Below are positions 1 through 8,597 of a stretch of 64,000 nt of DNA, piece after piece. The translations under genes and the position numbers were made by a program. The DNA is from Tangfeifania diversioriginum. GTDB taxonomy: Bacteria > Bacteroidota > Bacteroidia > Bacteroidales > Prolixibacteraceae. A model generated the notes under the pieces. The model saw only the letters and a program-made list of their open reading frames with translations, was not told where the DNA came from and made no database searches. Every line of letters begins with the position of its first letter. Position 1 is the stretch's first letter. The stretch lies in the NCBI RefSeq assembly GCF_900141875.1, contig NZ_FQZE01000021.1, forward strand, positions 1 through 64,000, read 5' to 3'.

Positions 1-75
1 AACCAAGCAGCATTTAAAGAAAAGCGTATTAAATTTCTTGAGAATCAACTCGCACAATTAAACAACGTTGCATGA
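1..75 (+). CDS. 3' end of an unidentified gene
   Basis: The first frame is open from base 1 to a TGA at 73-75 and gives 24 C-terminal residues ending LENQLAQLNNVA. The tail is charged and heptad-like (FKEKRIKFLENQL), consistent with a short C-terminal coiled coil. Too little remains to name a family. It could be the end of any cytoplasmic protein, and nothing here shows it is a transposase. It runs toward the minus-strand lipoprotein that ends at 249, so the two genes converge. Confidence 0.45.
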   Translation, partial: NQAAFKEKRIKFLENQLAQLNNVA

Positions 76-172
76 TTGTGTATAAGGTAGGTTAGGTTTT
101 GTTTAGAATAAAATTCACGTTTCTGATGGTTAAGTTGTTAATAATAAATTTGCTGAGCCGGTTTCTGAAATA

Positions 173-203
173 CAAAAAGCTGCCTGTCATCCGACAGACA
201 GCT
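173..203 (-). terminator. Rho-independent terminator of the 249-905 lipoprotein gene
   Basis: Read on the minus strand, an 11-bp stem (AGCTGTCTGTC paired with GACAGGCAGCT, one wobble) with a GGAT loop is followed at once by TTTTTG. It lies about 45 bp past the stop codon at 249. Confidence 0.8.
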
Positions 204-248
204 CTTACAGAACTAACTAGTACAGCAAAATTAACTGAAATGCTGTTT

Positions 249-905
249 TTATTTTATCTCAAATATTTCATTGTACACTTCGCCATTGTATAACCTGGCT
301 TTCAGCACAAATTTTTTTTCACCTTCAATTATCAGTGGAGTTAAATCGAATCTGAACTCCCTGGTAACCAGTGCTTCGCAAACATCTCCGTTGGCATCGT
401 GCCTGATTTCAAATGTGGGAATGTCGTTGCCGCCCGGGTTCCACTGGTGCATGTAGGCCAAATCAACGGTGTGATTTTTGCAACCACCACTGTACGAAAT
501 TTTTAGCTGGAGACAGTCGCCGTCAATAAAAGCTTCGTGCAGAAATATCGGGTCGCGGGCCAGGCTGTCGTAATTTTCAAAATAGAGATCTATCCAGGGT
601 GCACAACTCAGTTCTTCAATGTAAGTAACGTCGGATGGGGTTCCGCGGTCGCAGGCAGGTATAACATTTTCGAGTTCTGAATATTCTACCAGAACGCGTT
701 GGCCGTGGGCAAAATCAAAATCATCGGGTGAATGCAGCGGCTGGATGCGGTTGCCGTTGTCGAGTTCAATTACAAAACTGCAGTTTCCGGCACCGGCGTA
801 GTCAATAACCACCCCGGTTTCCTGAAATGTTGTAACCTCGTTATTCTGCTGGCAACCAATAACCACGGCTGCAATTAACGACAAAAACACTATGAATCGT
901 TTCAT
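249..905 (-). CDS. Hypothetical lipoprotein
   Basis: A 218-residue protein with a typical Bacteroidota lipoprotein leader: basic start, hydrophobic stretch, then lipobox VIGC with the acylated Cys near residue 18. The first half looks beta-rich, with a small barrel-like stretch (GVVIDYAGAGNCSFVIELDNG, about residues 31-50) that resembles the short domains of NigD-type lipoproteins, but I cannot assign a family. Four further cysteines could form disulfides once exported. It ends at its own terminator and lies 66 bp downstream of the first serpin gene on the same strand, so co-transcription with the serpins is possible. Function unknown. Confidence 0.75.
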   Translation of the reverse strand: MKRFIVFLSLIAAVVIGCQQNNEVTTFQETGVVIDYAGAGNCSFVIELDNGNRIQPLHSPDDFDFAHGQRVLVEYSELENVIPACDRGTPSDVTYIEELSCAPWIDLYFENYDSLARDPIFLHEAFIDGDCLQLKISYSGGCKNHTVDLAYMHQWNPGGNDIPTFEIRHDANGDVCEALVTREFRFDLTPLIIEGEKKFVLKARLYNGEVYNEIFEIK

Positions 906-971
906 GGCTTATTGTTTTCTAATTTTCTTAGTTATAACGTGTTAATTGCCGGTTTAGTCTTTCGGTTTTTA

Positions 972-2213
972 TTATTCATCGTATTCCGGATTTTGTACTT
1001 CTCCGATAAAAAGAATCGCATCCGTATTATTTTCAGTAATCGCAAACACAAACGGTTTGTTTACAAAAAATGGTACTTTTTGCGGTTCGTTACCAATGCT
1101 TGTTGTTGTAAATGTAATGGAAGTAACAGCCGCAGCTTCAGTGCCGGTTTCATTTACATCGATAAATGATTTGTGTTTCACCGCGCTGATGTATAATTCG
1201 ACATCTGAAATTTTTGAAAAATCGGCCACTTCCGGGATAAATGCTTTTTGCATGCCCATTTTTTTCAGCAGATCGTTTAACCCGGCCTCGAATTCAAACT
1301 TAAATCGCGGCATGGTAATATCCACGCGGTCGGTTTTTTCAAACTCATCCATCCACTTTTTCCAACTGGCAGCCGACAATTCGTCGATTACATTCTGCGA
1401 ATTTTTCCCGGTTTCGGGCAGAAAAATTACCATGTTGTACTGCCCGTTTCCGTAAGGCATTTTAATGGCTTTAAACAAACTGTTGGCGGTGTAGTCCAGG
1501 TTTTCCAGTTTGTTCATCATCGGAACTTTTATAGTTGTGCCGTCTGGTTTGTTGAAATCCAGTTCGTGGGTGCCTTCCTCGTCGAATTCGTTTGTCCAGA
1601 TGCCGTTGAAATAAATGGCGTTTAGAAGCACCATCCGGTCAAGCGGATCAAGCAGCTCAATAATTTTTGTGATTTTGTCGTTGGTTTTTTCAGTCACCCA
1701 ATCGTTTATTGTATTTACAGCTCCGGGCGAACTGAAATCGAGTCGTTCAATTTCTGCTTCGTAAACCGTTTTGTTTACATCGAGAAAACCGGGTTTTACC
1801 TCCATAATGTCAGCATAAAAAATGGCGTTGGCAATTTCAAAAAACACATCTTCATCCAGCGACTGCAACGCACTAATGAGCATTTTATACGAAGTGTTGA
1901 TTTCATCGGTTGTCAATCCGTTCAGTTTCATTGCTTTTTCCATTTCAGTTTTTGTGTCACCATCGGCACCTTTATACGCCATGGCCAGTGCCACCGAAAT
2001 GCTCAGCGGCGAAATCATGATGTTTTCGTCGTCGTTGTCTTCACGCACTTTCTGAAACATTTCCAACCCAAATTCATTGTCGGCTTCAATCAGTTTTGCC
2101 GATTTTTCATCCAGATCGATGATGTTGTTTTCCGGGGGCTGAACGTCGTTTTTCTGGCACGAACTAATCGATGTCAGCATAAATGCCAGCAACAGTAAAA
2201 TAATTGTTTTCAT
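972..2213 (-). CDS. Serpin-family protease inhibitor, lipoprotein (copy 1)
   Basis: A 413-residue serpin with lipobox (SISSC), so probably anchored in a membrane facing periplasm or outside. Serpin landmarks run through the length: the N-terminal NIMISPLSISVALAMAYKGA helix region, NAIYFNGIW, and the C-terminal FVNKPFVFAI and AILFIGEVQNP strands. The hinge of the reactive loop is of the inhibitory type (ETGTEAAAVT, residues 355-364), with the small residues needed for loop insertion. Counting 17 residues from the hinge Glu puts the scissile bond near Thr371-Ser372, though the loop is about five residues longer than in antitrypsin, so P1 is uncertain. Likely traps serine or cysteine proteases met outside the cell. 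Its paralogue is directly upstream. Confidence 0.92.
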   Translation of the reverse strand: MKTIILLLLAFMLTSISSCQKNDVQPPENNIIDLDEKSAKLIEADNEFGLEMFQKVREDNDDENIMISPLSISVALAMAYKGADGDTKTEMEKAMKLNGLTTDEINTSYKMLISALQSLDEDVFFEIANAIFYADIMEVKPGFLDVNKTVYEAEIERLDFSSPGAVNTINDWVTEKTNDKITKIIELLDPLDRMVLLNAIYFNGIWTNEFDEEGTHELDFNKPDGTTIKVPMMNKLENLDYTANSLFKAIKMPYGNGQYNMVIFLPETGKNSQNVIDELSAASWKKWMDEFEKTDRVDITMPRFKFEFEAGLNDLLKKMGMQKAFIPEVADFSKISDVELYISAVKHKSFIDVNETGTEAAAVTSITFTTTSIGNEPQKVPFFVNKPFVFAITENNTDAILFIGEVQNPEYDE

Positions 2214-2299
2214 AACTTTCTGTATTTTAATGTTTTTATTTTTTTGTCTTCTTGTCTTGGTACTTGTGTCTAATCGTCTTGAAGCTTCTATTTAAACCT

Positions 2300-3529
2300 C
2301 TAATTCTTCTGTGGATTTTTCACCGTTCCAACAAACAATATGGCACCGGTGCTTTTTTCCGTAATGGCGAAAAGAAACGGTCGGTTTGCGTTAAACGGAA
2401 TACTACCACCGCCTCCGGCCGATAATTCGTTAACTGCCACAACCGTTACGGCAGCGGCCTCGGTCCCTTCCTCGTTTACTTCTATAAACGATTTATGTTT
2501 CACATAGTCAATGTACAAATCCGCATTTTTATTGATTCCTGTAAAATCTGCTCCGCCTGTAAAAGCAATTCTCATGCCCATTTCAGATAAAATATCGTTT
2601 AGCTTGATTTCATATTCGTACTTAAATTTGGGAAGTTGAATTTTTACATTGCGTTCTGAAAAATTTTCCATCCACGATTTCCAGTTTTCTTTATCAAGAT
2701 TTTCCATAACATCCTGCAACGATTTATTTACTTGCGGAAGGAAAACCGACATGGAAAAGTTTCCCTGTCCGTAAGGAAGTTGAATTGCCTGAAACAAATC
2801 ATTTTCATTGTACAAAACAGGATTTTCCTGTTGCATAAAATCGGTTTGAATGGCGGCACCGTTTTCCAGATGGAAATCTCTTTCCACTGTGTTTTTCTTT
2901 TCAAATTCCGAGGCCCAGATTCCTTTAAAATAGATGGCATTCAAAAGGAACATTACATTATCGGGGGTGATTCTATCCAAAATGCTTTCAATTTTATCTT
3001 TTGTCTTTTCGGCCACCCAACCGTTAATGGTTTTCAATGCATCAGGCGATTCAAAATCGAGCGCGGAAACTTCGGCATCGTAATAATTCTGATTGACACT
3101 CACAAAGTCGGGCTCCACCGAAAAATCGTCGCGATAAAAAATGGCATTGGCAATTTCGAGTACCACCTTTTTGTCGAGCGATTTCAGCGCCTCAATCAAT
3201 GTTTGGTACGAGGTGTTGATTTCATCGGGTGTCAGTCCGTAAAGTTTCAGGGTTTCTTCCATGGCAATTTTTGTTTCGGCATTTGCCCCGTTGTAAGTCA
3301 TTGCCAGCGCAAGTGAAACACTGAGCGGCGATACCATAATATTTTCGTATTTTTTTTCAGCACTATAAACTTTCTGAAAAAGTTCAAAACCAAATTCATT
3401 GTCGGCTTCCACCAGTTGAGCCGATTTTTCTGTGAGCTCAATTTCGGTATAAATGCCCTCGTCGTCTGCAATATTGCAGGCTGTAAAGAGAAGTGTCGCA
3501 ATTAGGATAATGATTGTTCTCCGTTTCAT
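2300..3529 (-). CDS. Serpin-family protease inhibitor, lipoprotein (copy 2)
   Basis: A 409-residue serpin, clearly a paralogue of the adjacent copy: the two share the SAQLVEADNEFGFELFQKV block after the lipobox (LFTAC) and the NAIYFKGIW segment. The hinge EEGTEAAAVT (residues 353-362) is of the inhibitory type. The 17-residue rule puts P1-P1' at Leu369-Ser370, which would suit chymotrypsin-like or elastase-like proteases. The P' side is glycine-rich (SAGGGGS). An 86-bp gap to copy 1 with no visible terminator suggests one transcript starting here. The upstream region shared with the sigma-factor gene carries two inverted repeats. Confidence 0.92.
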   Translation of the reverse strand: MKRRTIIILIATLLFTACNIADDEGIYTEIELTEKSAQLVEADNEFGFELFQKVYSAEKKYENIMVSPLSVSLALAMTYNGANAETKIAMEETLKLYGLTPDEINTSYQTLIEALKSLDKKVVLEIANAIFYRDDFSVEPDFVSVNQNYYDAEVSALDFESPDALKTINGWVAEKTKDKIESILDRITPDNVMFLLNAIYFKGIWASEFEKKNTVERDFHLENGAAIQTDFMQQENPVLYNENDLFQAIQLPYGQGNFSMSVFLPQVNKSLQDVMENLDKENWKSWMENFSERNVKIQLPKFKYEYEIKLNDILSEMGMRIAFTGGADFTGINKNADLYIDYVKHKSFIEVNEEGTEAAAVTVVAVNELSAGGGGSIPFNANRPFLFAITEKSTGAILFVGTVKNPQKN

Positions 3530-3564
3530 TTTTACTTGTTTTTAAATTATTGAAAAGGCACACA

Positions 3565-3580
3565 AAACCATAGATGGTTT
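3565..3580. promoter_or_regulatory. Perfect palindrome upstream of the serpin genes
   Basis: AAACCAT-AG-ATGGTTT, a 7-bp perfect inverted repeat about 36 bp upstream of the serpin copy 2 start. Its size and place fit a dimeric repressor or activator site, but no regulator can be assigned from sequence alone. Confidence 0.35.
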
Positions 3581-3592
3581 GGAAAGGAATAA

Positions 3593-3626
3593 GGTTGCGT
3601 AAATTTTTTTATTTTTTCACGCAACC
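3593..3626. promoter_or_regulatory. Long-loop inverted repeat between the serpin and sigma-factor genes
   Basis: GGTTGCGT at 3593-3600 and ACGCAACC at 3619-3626 form an exact 8-bp inverted repeat around an 18-nt A/T-only core. The match continues imperfectly outward (AAG against ATT). It sits in the divergent region between the serpins and the ECF sigma gene, so it could be a two-half-site operator. It could also form a hairpin in either transcript. Confidence 0.35.
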
Positions 3627-3746
3627 ATTGTTTAACCTGTTTCATCTAACAAGTGTTTTCATCGTAATCGAAAAAATTAATGTTACAGAACATTGGCGTG
3701 GTTTAAGGATGAATTTTAAAATAGAAGGCAGAATTTATCCTTACTT

Positions 3747-4331
3747 TTGAAGGAACATTTAAAGCTGGGTTTGGAAGAACTGAAAGACATTATAAAACAA
3801 AGTGCCTCGGGTGATGTGCGTGCGCAGGAAAAGCTTTACCGGATGTTTGCACCGAAAATGTTCGGGGTGTGCATGCGGTATGCAAAAGACCGCACCGAAG
3901 CCGAAGACAATTTACAGGATGGGTTTGTTAACGTGTTTACAAATCTGAAAAAATTTAGGCACGAAGGTTCTTTTGAAGGTTGGGTCCGCCGGATTATGGT
4001 GAATGTTTCGCTCAGCAAATACCGGAAACAGCATATTTTGTACCCGGTTGAAGATGTTGGGAAATACGAAACGCAATCGTTTACCGGCAATATTCTGGAA
4101 AAAATTTCGGCTGACGAACTGATAAATTTAATCCAGGAACTACCACCGCGGTACCGCATGGTGTTCAACCTTTTTGTAATGGAAGGATTGAGCCATCAGG
4201 AAATTGGTGAAGCAATGAAGATTACGGAGGGAACTTCGAAATCGAACCTTGCGCGGGCTAGGGATATTTTAAAACGTAAGGTGGAAAAACTTTACGGAAA
4301 GCGTAAAACAAATGCAAATTACACTGCATAA
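3747..4331 (+). CDS. ECF-type RNA polymerase sigma factor
   Basis: Sigma-70 family, extracytoplasmic-function type, about 190 residues. Region 2 is clear (EAEDNLQDGFVNVFTNL, then GSFEGWVRRIMVN). Region 4 is a helix-turn-helix ending LSHQEIGEAMKITEGTSKS, typical of Bacteroidota ECF factors. The start is uncertain. The TTG at 3747 overlaps TACTTTTG (3742-3749), a match to the phylum's -7 element; if that is the promoter, translation would begin at the in-frame TTG at 3771, leaving 186 residues that still include all of region 2. The stop overlaps the next start (TAATG at 4329-4333), so it is translationally coupled to the barrel protein that follows and probably controlled by it. Confidence 0.9.
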   Translation: MKEHLKLGLEELKDIIKQSASGDVRAQEKLYRMFAPKMFGVCMRYAKDRTEAEDNLQDGFVNVFTNLKKFRHEGSFEGWVRRIMVNVSLSKYRKQHILYPVEDVGKYETQSFTGNILEKISADELINLIQELPPRYRMVFNLFVMEGLSHQEIGEAMKITEGTSKSNLARARDILKRKVEKLYGKRKTNANYTA

Positions 4332-5731
4332 TGAAAGAGGATAAAAATATGGATAATGCATTCCGCGATAAACTGGAAGGTTTTAAAGCGGAGCCACCTG
4401 CCTATCTCTGGGATGGCATACAGGGGCAGCTGGCTGCACAGCGCCGTAAAAAGCGGATAGCCCTCTACAGCTGGGTTTCTGTTGCTGCACTGCTGGTTCT
4501 TGCATTCTTGGCCGGTTGGTATTTCAATGAATCAGCTGAAAAACAGGTTCCGCAAATGGCCGAAACGGAAAAGGTAAGTCCTGAAGAAAAATCGAATATT
4601 GGGGAACAAGGCGGAATAGTTCCTGAAAAAGATAACCAACAAATGGATTTGGAACCGGTTGCATCTGAACAGTTTTTGGCCGAAGCAGGAAAAAGGAACC
4701 CAGAAACTCAACAGTCAGAAGAAGTTACATCGGGCTCAGAAGTGGATGAGGGAAACAGAATGCTTGCCGCGGCAGATTTGGAATTTATTCAACCCATTGA
4801 AATCAGTGAAATAAAAATACTGGAGGGAGAACAACCAACTGGTTTGTCGGTAAAAAGTGAATTGGTATCTGCCAATCAAATTTTCACCTGGGACCAGCCG
4901 GTAATGAACAGAAATGAGCAACAATTTTCAGCTGCACCAAAAAATAAAACCGGCTGGAAATTTGGGCTGAACGTTTCACCCGGGTATTCGTCTTACTCAG
5001 CCAAACATGGTTCGGCTTACTCCAGTAACATGACCCGGGAAGCCGATAACGGAAATACCAACCTCAGTGGTGGAGTTTCAGTTCAGTATAAAACCGGGAA
5101 AAGAGTTAGTATTGAAAGCGGTGTTTACTATGCGCAAAACGGGCAGCAAACCGGCAGTTCGCCACAGCTTTTTGGCAACAGGGCTCAAATGGATTATGCA
5201 TCGGCTCCGGTCAACAAAAATTATTTTAACACCGCCGTTACCCTTGCCGATAACCGGATGGCCATGAATAGTACCGCCGGAGTGATTGATTTTGAGGGGG
5301 TTCCCAAAGGAGCGGAAATAGCTGCCAATCTGGAATCTTTTGGTTCCTACTCCAATTCGCTGCTTACGAGTGGCGAACTTTCCCAGGTTTTCGACTTTGT
5401 GGAAATTCCCCTTTACCTCCGCTATCTGCTTTTTGAAAGTAAAATGGATGTGGAACTGGTGGGCGGTGTAAACGCTGGCCTTGTGGTTGGCAACAATGCC
5501 TACATCGATAATGAATACGGTGTGCAGAACATCGGCAAAACCCGCGATATTTCTACTGTGAATGTTTCTGGTACTGTGGGTGTTGGGCTGAACTACGCAG
5601 TAGGGAAAAATCTTTCGCTGGCTGTGGAGCCGCGGTTCAGTTACTACCTGAATTCCATCAACCGCAACCCTGAAGTGGATTTCAGGCCCTATCGTGTGGG
5701 CGTTTATACCGGTTTGTATTATGAGTTTTGA
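4331..5731 (+). CDS. Membrane protein with cytoplasmic tail, one TM helix and C-terminal outer-membrane beta-barrel; possible anti-sigma partner
   Basis: A 466-residue protein with an unusual order of parts. A short charged N-terminus (1-42, with the motif FKAEPPAYLWDGI seen in many Bacteroidota barrel proteins next to sigma factors) is followed by one hydrophobic helix (43-65), an acidic low-complexity linker (about 70-200), then a barrel-like region (about 205-466) of alternating strands. It ends in Phe (GLYYEF), as outer-membrane barrels do. It is coupled to the sigma factor by a one-base overlap, so the N-terminus may hold the sigma factor at the inner membrane. That role is inference; no FecR or zinc anti-sigma domain is visible. 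Confidence 0.75.
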   Translation: MKEDKNMDNAFRDKLEGFKAEPPAYLWDGIQGQLAAQRRKKRIALYSWVSVAALLVLAFLAGWYFNESAEKQVPQMAETEKVSPEEKSNIGEQGGIVPEKDNQQMDLEPVASEQFLAEAGKRNPETQQSEEVTSGSEVDEGNRMLAAADLEFIQPIEISEIKILEGEQPTGLSVKSELVSANQIFTWDQPVMNRNEQQFSAAPKNKTGWKFGLNVSPGYSSYSAKHGSAYSSNMTREADNGNTNLSGGVSVQYKTGKRVSIESGVYYAQNGQQTGSSPQLFGNRAQMDYASAPVNKNYFNTAVTLADNRMAMNSTAGVIDFEGVPKGAEIAANLESFGSYSNSLLTSGELSQVFDFVEIPLYLRYLLFESKMDVELVGGVNAGLVVGNNAYIDNEYGVQNIGKTRDISTVNVSGTVGVGLNYAVGKNLSLAVEPRFSYYLNSINRNPEVDFRPYRVGVYTGLYYEF

Positions 5732-5849
5732 AGCATTTAAATTGCGCTTTTGGTATGGAATACTTTTTTCGAATATTTTACTTTGTTAGTCAGATTTTAT
5801 TAGTAATTATGCATCAAACAACCAATATCGCTTAGAAGAAAGAAATTTC

Positions 5850-8597
5850 ATGTATTATCGACTAATCCAAAAGGCAAAATTATTTTCAATCAGGGTGTTT
5901 GTCTGCTCAATATTTACCATTGTTTTTATTTTGGGGACTACCAGAACTGCCAATGCCCAAAATCAGGGCGAAATTCTGATTGATGGCACTTTTCGTGATC
6001 AACCCATGTCGGTTTTTTTAGATTCGCTGGGAACCAAGTACAATTTGCGTTTTTTTTACAAACAGGAATGGTTGGCCCCGCATACCATCAGTAAAGAGTT
6101 CAGAAGCACACCGCTTATTCAGGCCCTGAACAACATTTTTCTCGACAATGAACTTACTTTTCGATTTTTCCAGGATAAAGGTGTGGTGATTTATCCTGAA
6201 GTGTCTGGGAATTTTTCCCGGTTGGATGAGTCGTCTCAGTTTTTGATTATTGGCAATCCGCTCAACCTGGGCCGTTACAAACGAGCCACTTTACGCGGGC
6301 GTGTGGTGGACGGGAAAACGGGTGAAACACTGGTGGGTGCCATTGTTTACCACACCGAAACCCAAAAAGGAGCCACAACTGATGAGAGCGGTGAGTTTGA
6401 AATGGAACTGCCAACCGGAGATCACCGGCTTCAGTTTTCGTTTGTGGGCCTGCAAAGTTCAAACTGGAAGATTCGCTTAATTGAAGACGGATACGAAGAA
6501 TTCCAATTGTTTGAAGAATCACACGCCATTGAAGAAGTTACTGTTGTTGGCAAGGAAGCCGATTTGCCGCGGTCGCAAATGAGCATGGTGCAAATGTCGT
6601 CGGTGGAAATAAAAAAGTTGCCTGCTTTAATGGGCGAAGTGGATATTTTAAAGGGAATGACCATGTTGCCCGGTGTACAGACCGTAGGTGAATTATCATC
6701 AGGATTTAACGTGCGGGGCGGAAATACTGACCAAAACCTGATTCTGATAAACGGCAGTCCGGTGTTCAACTCTTCGCATCTTTTCGGATTCCTTTCGCTT
6801 ATAAATCCCGATGTAGTTGAAAATGTGCGCCTGTTTAAGGGAGGAATGCCTGCGAATTTTGGGGAAAGAGTAGCATCAGTTATGGAAGTTGGGTTTAAAG
6901 ACGGAAACACTGAACAAATCAGGTTTTATGGCGGAATTGGCCTTATCAATTCGCGGGTAACCATGGACGGGCCGCTGAGTAAAAATAAAAAACTGACTTT
7001 TGTGGCAGGCGGCAGAAGTTCTTACACCAACTGGATTATGAAAGAAATTCCTGAACTTGATTTTGCCCGAAGCGTGACCCAATTTTACGATGTGTCCGGG
7101 AAAATAACTTACAAATTCGATAAATACAACCGAATGAGCCTGATGGGGTATGTAAGTAACGATGAATTTAACACCAGTACTGAATCGGTTACCCAATACG
7201 GAAATATTCTGGCCAATCTGGAAGTGAGTAATCAGTTGACCGGAAAACTTTATGGCGATTTTGAACTAGCCCACAGTCAATACAGCTACAGGCTGACTGA
7301 TTTTGCACGACAAAACCCACTGGAATCCTATTTCCTCGACAACCGGCTGATGTATTCTTCTGCAGGATACACCGTGCGCTGGCATCCGAACATTATGCAT
7401 AAGGCAATTGGAGGAATAAAAGTGGTTGATTACCGAATCAATCCCGGAAAAATTTCCCCGGTGGAAGATACAACACGCATCGTTTCGCGTGAGTTGCCGG
7501 CAGAAAATGCCCTGGAAGCTGCTGTCTTTGTTGGCGACGAATTTGAGATCTCACCACAGTTTTCTGTTTCAGCCGGATTGCGTTTTAGTTTCTTCAAAAA
7601 CAGAGGCTCAGCAGAAAATCCGGAAAACAATGAATCGGATGGATTTACCACTTTGGATCCTTCTCCTGATATTCCTGAAAAAGAAATCCGGGAAAAACAT
7701 TACACAGGTTTTGAACCGAGGCTCTCTGCCCGGTACGATGTAAATGCAAATACCACCGTTAAGTGGAATTATCAGCGGGTACGCCAGTATATGTTTCAGT
7801 TGAGCAACAATGCGGTTGTTTCTCCGGCCGAAACCTGGAAACCTGCCAGCCCGGGGTTGAAGCCGCTTATCAGCGACCAGGTTGCGTTTGGCATGGAAAA
7901 AGATTCGTGGCTGAGAGGCATCGATTTTTCGTCGGAAGTTTATTTCAAATACTTACAAAATTTGGTTGAATATAAAAATGGTGCGCAGTTAATTATGAAT
8001 GAAAACATAGAAGATGATTTGATTTCGGCCAGCGGATATTCAGCAGGAATTGAACTGAGCGCCCGGAAAAACACAGGCCGGCTCACGGGGTCTGTCAGTT
8101 ATGTGCTTTCGCGAACCATGCAAAAAACAAATGCTGAAAACGCAGAAGATAACTTCTGGGATGGGAAATATTATTCTTCGTTGTACGACAAGCCGCACGA
8201 TTTTTCGCTCGTTGGCACTTACAACATCAGCCGGCGGTGGCGTTTTTCTGCCAACTTTGTGTTTGTTTCCGGGAGGCCGGTTACGCTTCCTGAAATAAAA
8301 TACAAATATGCCGGCGAAACGATGGTTTATTATTCCGACCGAAATAAATACCGCATGCCTCCCTATCACCGGCTCGACATTTCCATCACTTTCGATGAAA
8401 ACCTGCGCCGTAAACGCATGTGGAAAGGAAGCTGGACACTTTCGGTTTACAATGCGTACGGCAGGGAAAATCCGTACTCGGTGTACTACCGGAAATCGGG
8501 ACCGGGAGCTGGAAACGATTCCCGGAAATATTCGCTCTACAAACTTTCGGTTATCGGAATTCCGGTACCGTCATTAACCTATAATTTTAAATTCTGA
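5850..8597 (+). CDS. TonB-dependent outer-membrane receptor with STN and carboxypeptidase-regulatory-like domains
   Basis: A 915-residue receptor. Signal peptide to about residue 36 (TANAQ). STN (secretin/TonB short N-terminal) domain about 40-115, as in receptors that signal to sigma factors. A carboxypeptidase-D-regulatory-like domain about 147-230 (RGRVVDGKTGETLVGAIVY). Plug about 250-350 (GFNVRGGNTDQNLILINGSP). A large barrel follows to the C-terminal TYNFKF. The STN domain and the ECF sigma factor 1.5 kb upstream suggest surface-signal regulation. It overlaps the DUF4249 gene by one base, and that pair recurs in the phylum. Unlike SusC systems there is no SusD. The substrate is unknown. 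Confidence 0.93.
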   Translation: MYYRLIQKAKLFSIRVFVCSIFTIVFILGTTRTANAQNQGEILIDGTFRDQPMSVFLDSLGTKYNLRFFYKQEWLAPHTISKEFRSTPLIQALNNIFLDNELTFRFFQDKGVVIYPEVSGNFSRLDESSQFLIIGNPLNLGRYKRATLRGRVVDGKTGETLVGAIVYHTETQKGATTDESGEFEMELPTGDHRLQFSFVGLQSSNWKIRLIEDGYEEFQLFEESHAIEEVTVVGKEADLPRSQMSMVQMSSVEIKKLPALMGEVDILKGMTMLPGVQTVGELSSGFNVRGGNTDQNLILINGSPVFNSSHLFGFLSLINPDVVENVRLFKGGMPANFGERVASVMEVGFKDGNTEQIRFYGGIGLINSRVTMDGPLSKNKKLTFVAGGRSSYTNWIMKEIPELDFARSVTQFYDVSGKITYKFDKYNRMSLMGYVSNDEFNTSTESVTQYGNILANLEVSNQLTGKLYGDFELAHSQYSYRLTDFARQNPLESYFLDNRLMYSSAGYTVRWHPNIMHKAIGGIKVVDYRINPGKISPVEDTTRIVSRELPAENALEAAVFVGDEFEISPQFSVSAGLRFSFFKNRGSAENPENNESDGFTTLDPSPDIPEKEIREKHYTGFEPRLSARYDVNANTTVKWNYQRVRQYMFQLSNNAVVSPAETWKPASPGLKPLISDQVAFGMEKDSWLRGIDFSSEVYFKYLQNLVEYKNGAQLIMNENIEDDLISASGYSAGIELSARKNTGRLTGSVSYVLSRTMQKTNAENAEDNFWDGKYYSSLYDKPHDFSLVGTYNISRRWRFSANFVFVSGRPVTLPEIKYKYAGETMVYYSDRNKYRMPPYHRLDISITFDENLRRKRMWKGSWTLSVYNAYGRENPYSVYYRKSGPGAGNDSRKYSLYKLSVIGIPVPSLTYNFKF

